DNA from: Arthrinium phaeospermum
Lineage: Eukaryota > Ascomycota > Sordariomycetes > Amphisphaeriales > Apiosporaceae
DNA length: 64,000 bases
Assembly: GCA_006503535.1 (NCBI GenBank)
Contig: QYRS01000013.1
Coordinates: forward strand, 1,178,001 to 1,242,000
Reading direction: 5' to 3'
In this document: in pieces, positions 57,845 to 64,000 of the stretch
How positions within the stretch are numbered: the first letter of the stretch is position 1
Layout: every line of letters begins with the position of its first letter
Translations under genes and position numbers: made by a program
Notes under the pieces: generated by a model
What the model saw: only the letters and a program-made list of their open reading frames with translations
The model's database searches: none
Told to the model about the DNA's origin: nothing

Positions 57845-59621
57845 GGGGAGGATGAACATGGCCAAGGTGGCGGGAAGGCGCGTACTGACTGACTGGCTGG
57901 CTGACTCGAACGAGCTAGCAAGGGAAGCAAAGTTTTGACTGACGGTTGTCATGTAAGATGAATGTTTGAATGGGCAAGGTCCGGTCCACGACGAGGAAAG
58001 GGGATTGGGGCGGCAAAAGGGCCTGGCCATGGGCGGGGATTAACATTTGTCAGGTACCCGCATCTGCATCGCCTCTTCTTGTTGCTGCCTGTCCCACGAT
58101 GAAGGACGACACGACGCAAGATTTGCCGGAAGGGGTTGGGGGTCGAGCTAGCCGGCCGGCAATGGCGTTGCGATTCATCTGGTGTTGACATGTGGTTTGT
58201 TTAGGGGACCTGTAGTCTCGAGTCTACAGCTCTTGTTGCTGTCCCTCCTGCTTGTCACGTTTAGAGTTTGGCACTGGCAATGTTTCGGGTATCGTCCCAA
58301 GAAGTAAGTAGGACCAAGAAGCTGTCCGAGGGGGGCTTAGCCAGCACCCTGGAAAAGGACGGGACGATGAAATGTGGTTCAGCCGAGCAGTCTGATTGGC
58401 CAGGGGAGGCTTGTCAATCTTGTATACTCACGTTGAACGGCCTATTAGTATAGCAACCGTCGGCGGTGGCGGCGGCGGCGGCATTATTGTTGTTAGCCTT
58501 GGATGGCGGCAGACATGATTTGAGATATTCCAAACCAAGGGCCTACCAAGTACATGAACCAAAGGACCAGGCAGCCACGCGCGTAGGGAGAGACCAGGGA
58601 TCTATCTGGCGTTGCCCGCCAGCTCGGCTTCCTGGGAATTCCCGGGAATGCCTGGGACTGGGCCGCTTCTACCGCTGCGTGTGATCACGGGGTTCGTCCT
58701 ATGTGGCATATAGCATAGCAGGTTGACTGGGTGAGGCCTACATGCGAGCCGGCTTGCGGCAATTCATATTTGTCATTCGCGATAGACAATCCCGGCCAGC
58801 AAACAGTCTTCACTTTTCCCCGGTTTTCTTCTCCCCTTACTCGCCTGAGGCAATGACACTTGTCGCTGACAAGTCGGGCGAGACTGTCGAATGCGCCCTT
58901 GACATGTTTTGAGCCCAGGTCGTTCCTTCCCGGGGCCATGTGTGAATCAAGCCGTCAAACCCAGTGCCGCCTGCCTCCTCCTGGATTGTGGCTTGTCATG
59001 TCACAGAAGTTGTTCTCTCACACACACGCTTCTCTTCCCGCTTCCATGACCCCTGCTGGCAGGCCGGTTTTATTCCCTCTTTTTTTTCCCGCCTCTCACC
59101 CCCGTCCCCGTTTTGCAACGAACAAAACTGACACACAACCACAAGACAAAACGCGGCCTGGCGTGGCGAAGCACGCAAACTAAGTGTCATCCGTCACGTT
59201 TTATCCATAATTTTAAGCTTAACCGCTGCGGGAAGAAAGGGAAGACGACAGACAACCCAGACCACGCCACGGGGAGGGAGAGAGAGAGAGAGAGACATTA
59301 GAGGAAAAAGAAAAGGGCCATTGTTTTTGGGGTGTCAAAAGAGAACATACGAGGCACCTACTAAGAACTGAGCCGTGCCGGGTGCGTGCGGATGCGGATG
59401 CGGATGTTGGATTGCCAGCCAGAGACGATAGTTATTATTAAGATATCGCCGAACAGTTATCGATCGAAATCCAGTGATCGCTTGGGCCTGCACAAGTACA
59501 TGAGGCCGAGCCATGCCAATCCGTTTTATGGATGCTCTATATCAACATACCCATGCAATATCGCGTAAGTAGGAATAACACAACCCTTGTACGTGGGGGC
59601 AGATCATCAAGGCAGTTCATC

Positions 59622-59671
59622 ACTTCTTCTTCTTCTTCTTCTTCTTCGTCTTCTTCTTCCTCGTCTTCTTT
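59622..59671. repeat. CTT microsatellite
   Basis: CTT units with two CGT/CCT interruptions, within the gene-free right end. Confidence 0.85.
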
Positions 59672-60264
59672 ATGCGTTGGGGGGGAGCTCACATGGGAAG
59701 ACCCCGGGATTTCCAGACCAAGCCCAGCAGGAGGTACGGTATCCGTAGGAGGTGGGAATTTCAGAAAAAGGAAAGGAAGCGAGAAGGGAGAAGGGAGGTG
59801 GGAGGGATGTGGTAGTATGTACTTACAGTAGGTAAGTCAAACCACGCCGGCCGCGAGCCGCCTGCCGGAAACGGGCAAGCGACGGGGTTTCAAACCAGGG
59901 GACAGACACACTGACCATACCTTAGGTAGATAATCTGCAAGATGAAGGGCCGGCCGTCGATCATTCACAATCCCTCCCTATGTATTCCCCGTCCTCCTCC
60001 ACCCCCTCTATTCCGAAATGACAGCCGGCCAGTGCCAGTACCAGATTGCGCCTATGCAGTAAATGCACACACGTAAACCCACGCACATATACTCCGCCCT
60101 CCCGCTTATGCGCCATCTAACTGACAAGCCCCGTGCTAACCTCGGAGGCTCGGAGGGGGGGGTTGCTGCTGGTTCATAGTAAGCCTCGGGGAGGGTAACG
60201 CAAGTAGGGTCTGCTAAGGAAAGAGAAGGCGATCTAGCAACCGACTACTGCGTCGTGTAGTAGT

Positions 60265-60296
60265 ATAGATATATATTATATATATATATATATGTA
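60265..60296. repeat. TA microsatellite
   Basis: About 30 bases of alternating T and A with one TTA interruption, in the gene-free right end. Confidence 0.85.
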
Positions 60297-63200
60297 TCAA
60301 TGAACGACAGAGGAGGGCGAGATGCAAGCGCTTATGTATATGCATGTAGCATGCAAGTTCGATGGGTTCTAGTTATGCACAAAGGCTGCAGCATTCGATA
60401 GTTGACCACTCACTACCCTGGATTCGGCATAATCCCATCCTAGTATACTACTACTATACCAAAAGGACGGCGCTGGTGGACGTGGACGTGGACGTGGACG
60501 GGGGAGGGTGTGCCGCTAGACCGGGTGGCAGTCCCGTTGCAATTCCCTTGTTTTGACTCCCTGCTTCGCCCGCTTGCACACGCCCTTCCCACCACCCCCG
60601 CCCGCGCCCCGATTTCCGATCTTGACAGTTTGATTGTCAATCGATACAGGATCTGTTCTAGAAGATCACAACACCATGGAAGGGGGATGGTGACTTGCTG
60701 CGAGGAGAGACAGGCGGCGGCATTTCCACACGAAGGAATCGACCAGAACAATCGGGCATTCTGACTAATATTACGAAATGATCTGTGCTCCGGAAATAAG
60801 AGATGAGATCAAGATGCATTACCCAACTGATATGACGGTAGTCTTATTCATGCATAAAGAACGAAAGACAAGCAGGAGGCAGAAGGAAGGGAGACAAGGA
60901 GAGAAGGAGAGAGTGTGTGGTCGCGTTAGCAAGATGCTGGTTCTTTTCGTGACACCCGGCCTGACTCGGGAAGTCAGCCCGTCCTGTGGTGAGACGATTT
61001 CCGGGCAGCACAGCCTCAACGGCGTCATGATCCGTCATCAACATGATACTGGGCGCTGGGCCACGAAAAATAAAAATGAAATAAAGCAGAACCGGGCGCA
61101 CCTACCAGCTACCTACCGGGGTATGTGTGGTTGTAGCGCAGGAAAATGCAGCCCGCTCTCGCTTCGCTTGTCATGCTGAGAAGTGACAGCCAGAAGCAAG
61201 TAAATACCAAAAACAAAAGTGAGGGTCGAGGGAAAAGGGCTGGCCGGGAAAGAAATACTTAATTAGTTAGGGGGAATAAGAAGAAACGAAGGGGGCCAAT
61301 GACGGGCGAGGAAAGGACCCGAGGAAACAAAACGACTGCTAAAATGGACTACTTGTAGTATATCGTACGGGCCAGGGAAAACGAAAAAAAAAAAAAAAAG
61401 AAAGTGATGACGATTCATTAGATATTCGACTCGCATCACACGTGTCCCGACGAGCGGCCTGACAAGGGCCCAAAAGCAATCTTAACCCCATAGGGCAACT
61501 TATTCGCGGCATTGGAGGACTCGGCCATCGCAGCGTCGCACCCAAGGGAACCCTTCCCCACCGGGACCGCAGCATGTCAAATAATACCTTACCTAGGCGG
61601 GAGGATCTGATCTTGGGTTTGGGGAGGGGGGATGGAAGGGGAGGGGGGCGTGTGCCTACTTACTTAATCCTAGGTAATCGCAGTTACATAACAGACGGGC
61701 AGTCAGGAAGAAAGAGGAATGCAATTCAGCAAGTAACAAGGGTCCCATGACGGCGAACCGAACGGTGGGCTGTTTGTTACCCACTGCCCACGCGTTCTGG
61801 TTTTTGGTGGGCCCTCCTCTCTCTCTCTCTCTCTTTGATCCTCCGTAACCCCGTAAAACCGGAAAACCACCAGAAACCACCACCACGAGCCACCCAGCAC
61901 ACCCCCCCCCCTTTTTTTTCCCCATTCCTTTGTCGTGATGCGATTCGGCCAGCCAGCGTTGCAGGCAATGTGACGTGCCGGGGTGCCTGGCACTTCGGCT
62001 GGTAATGTACGTAGTAGTAAGTATGTACAGTGGAGGGCCGGAGCAGCAAGGCATTCGTGTCGCACGTATAGCAGTACTTCTATGTATGTAGACTCCCTAG
62101 ACTCCTCCTGGGCAATCAATGAGCTTTGACAGCCCGCCGCTTGGACCTTTATCGGAGATCTTGACAACTGACGGTTCCCATCCAGTAAGTAACCTACCGT
62201 ACCGTACCGTACCTCTGCACCAGCAAGTACAGGGCGGGCGGCCGACCACCCACAGCACTGGCCGCCGACTGCCTGCCGGAAGTCGTTGTCCAAGCCCCTT
62301 CCTCCTCCGCCCCAGCCCAGCAGCCAGGGCCGGTTGATCAGCAAAGATCCTGCCATCTGGCCTTGGCGACAACTCCGACTCAATCTGCGTTTCCAAAAAC
62401 ATGCCTGCATGCCACACATTGTCGCTGTCGCGATGGAGCACCATGAAGCCTCGAGGGATGCCCCCCGTTTCCTGCCCCGTCGCCGCCTCGAGTCATTTGG
62501 CAGCATGGAGGACCAACAACTTCAGTCAGGTCAATACATATGTACTGGCCGTGACAGTGGCATACTACATACACCTTCCAAGGAAATACCAAGTTGTGTG
62601 CCTGGGTTTTGCCGACGAGCTGCCAAATCTGAGCAGGGAACCGCTTTTGTTATAGGCAGGGGCCTATACTCTTATACCCTCACCCACCACCAACCCGGTA
62701 GCTGATATGGCCTGTCGTTCGGCACGACAACAGAGAAACGACAAGATTTCCAGGAAGAGAGAGGAGGGGGGAAACGCCTTGCTTGTCCTCCGCTTGCAAG
62801 AGCCATGCATTCTACATAGGAATAATGCACCGGCAGCCGTGGCGCATCATCGCCATTGATCATGGCGACGACACCTGTCTGTTTGCCAGCTGGCGCAAGC
62901 AAGGGATATTATGACACCGGTCACGAGTGCAAGAAAGGTGTACATAGTCCGTAGAGGGCAAACAAATTCAACCCACCACGACCACCCGATCCTTTCTTTT
63001 ACCCGCTTACCTGGCATAGCGCCGAAGTAGTAGTATGTAGTTGATGGAGAACACACAAACGCACGCACGCACCCCTCCCTTCCTGTTTGGCCGTCAAAAT
63101 ACCCCGCTGATGCCGCTGCTGGTGTGGCATAGTATGCACGATATTTGACAACCGCCGTCAGTCGTTTTCGACCCTAGGAAGGGCACCGATTGATCAGCCT

Positions 63201-64000
63201 GACTCGCCCCTGGCCTGCTGGTTCGGGGAACAAACAGACCCGCGCACTAACAGCTGCGCTTCGGTCCAATCTTCGGGTTTGTAAACCGGAACAAGGACTT
63301 GTGCATACCCTGGATTGGCTGGCCCTCCCACGACACTGATTCGCGCCCAGGGCAGGTGGGCTTGGCAGGGAACGCAAACTGACTGGCAGGCTGGCTGGCG
63401 GGGTTGGCTGCACGGAAGGAGCCATGGCGAACCGGGCCTGCCTGGGTGGCCTGCATCGACCGCTCGAATCACGACGTACATGTTTTCATGCACGCTACGG
63501 CAGCCTCAGATCTCTCCGAACACTTCCCAGAGATCAAATGTTACGAGTCGCATCCGTGCCAAGTACGGATGCGGTAGAATAAAACACATGTCATGCGACA
63601 AACAAGAAAAAGCAAGGAGTGGCCTTTACCATCACGAGGTATCGCAAAGAGGCATTGGCGCTGCTATGCAGGTAGCGATGCATGTCTGTCTCTAGGCCCG
63701 TCTAGCGGCCGTTGCAAAAGGACCGGCGCTCCTACCGAGCAGGAGGGAATGGGAGGAAAAAGAAAGCAGAGAGGCGAAAATAAGCAAAGCGAGGAAAGGG
63801 GGAACGGCCAGCTTAACCGAAGCCACTGGCTGGCTGCTCGATACGTACCGTCATGCTAACGCCATATTACATGCCATATTGCAGCCAAGATATCATCACC
63901 CACGCCACCAAATGCCTGGGTGACTGTCCGTTTTGTTTGATGTCGTGTCGTGTCGTTGTCATTGGTTTTTTTTTTCTTACAAGTAGGCAAATCGGCAGTC

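Larger units (their letters stand above)
57845..64000. other. 6.2-kb region without a recognisable gene
   Basis: Only short frames on both strands, none with a domain, signal peptide or splice-consistent extension. It carries a GGC run (about 58460-58482), GA repeat (59277-59296), CTT repeat (59622-59671), TA repeat (60265-60296), a GGACGT tandem (about 60477-60499), an A-rich tract (61384-61402) and CT repeat (about 61819-61834). Composition is that of fungal upstream sequence. It may be the promoter and a long leader of a gene beyond the window. Confidence 0.5.

Noticed and set aside
60265..60296. TA repeat as a replication origin or telomere-like element
   Set aside because: A simple microsatellite; nothing around it supports either role.
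57845..64000. CRISPR array, rRNA or transposon in the right-hand desert
   Set aside because: No spaced direct repeats, no rRNA signatures, no terminal inverted repeats or transposase frames; CRISPR is also not expected in a fungal nuclear genome.

Overview
The window is nuclear DNA of a filamentous ascomycete (Pezizomycotina, most likely Sordariomycetes). The genes carry short introns of about 50-140 nt (one of 263 nt) with GTRNGT-type donors, CTAAC/CTGAC branch sites and YAG acceptors. They have long untranslated intergenic spaces with pyrimidine tracts and microsatellites. The proteins (MAPKK of the Ste7 type, SKP1, RAD52, PEX19, UBC9, DUF4203, fungal tyrosinase, fungal caspase-like protein) are typical of that group. 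The genus cannot be fixed from sequence alone.

Layout. 1-31 kb is ordinary housekeeping sequence with intact genes: a seven-helix DUF4203 membrane protein (2.8-6.4 kb), SKP1 (8.6 kb), a Ste7/MEK-type MAP kinase kinase (11.6-13.3 kb), a HAD phosphatase like yeast YOR131C (minus, 13.9-14.9 kb), a coiled-coil protein (15.5-17.4 kb), phospholipase D with PX-PH-HKD-HKD layout (minus, 18.2-23.7 kb) and RAD52 (25.3-27.0 kb). From 27 to 36.5 kb the window is gene-poor. It holds a small Ser-rich ORF, an intron-containing tRNA-Arg(ACG), a single-pass membrane protein, about 3.5 kb of broken-looking frames, and a remarkable tRNA-Ile(TAT)-like gene. 36.5-41.7 kb is ordinary again: PEX19, an acidic unknown protein and an MCP2/ADCK1-type ABC1 kinase. 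42.1-48.2 kb holds a divergent pair, a secreted tyrosinase and a secreted collagen-like, Cys-module, Tyr/Asn-tailed protein. UBC9, asparagine synthetase and a caspase-like/homeodomain-like/rhodanese-like fusion follow to 57.8 kb. The last 6.2 kb has no recognisable gene.

Two things stand out. First, the tRNA-Ile(TAT)-like gene at 35.9 kb has its D-loop interrupted by a 62-nt insertion. The insertion has every mark of a spliceosomal intron (GTAAGT donor, GCTAAC branch, CACAG acceptor), and it lies in addition to a normal anticodon-loop tRNA intron. Precise GT-AG removal restores a canonical D-arm. Second, the tyrosinase and its divergent neighbour look like a possible protein cross-linking pair: an enzyme that oxidises tyrosine, next to a secreted structural protein with Tyr-rich ends.

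A caution applies to 45.0-55.4 kb. About twelve single-base frame breaks fall in five adjacent genes, several in C/G runs and including the normally conserved UBC9 and asparagine synthetase genes. The 45 kb before it shows none that I could see. This is better explained by local consensus errors than by gene death, so those models are given with their breaks. All intron boundaries are inferred by eye from frame, splice signals and family knowledge.
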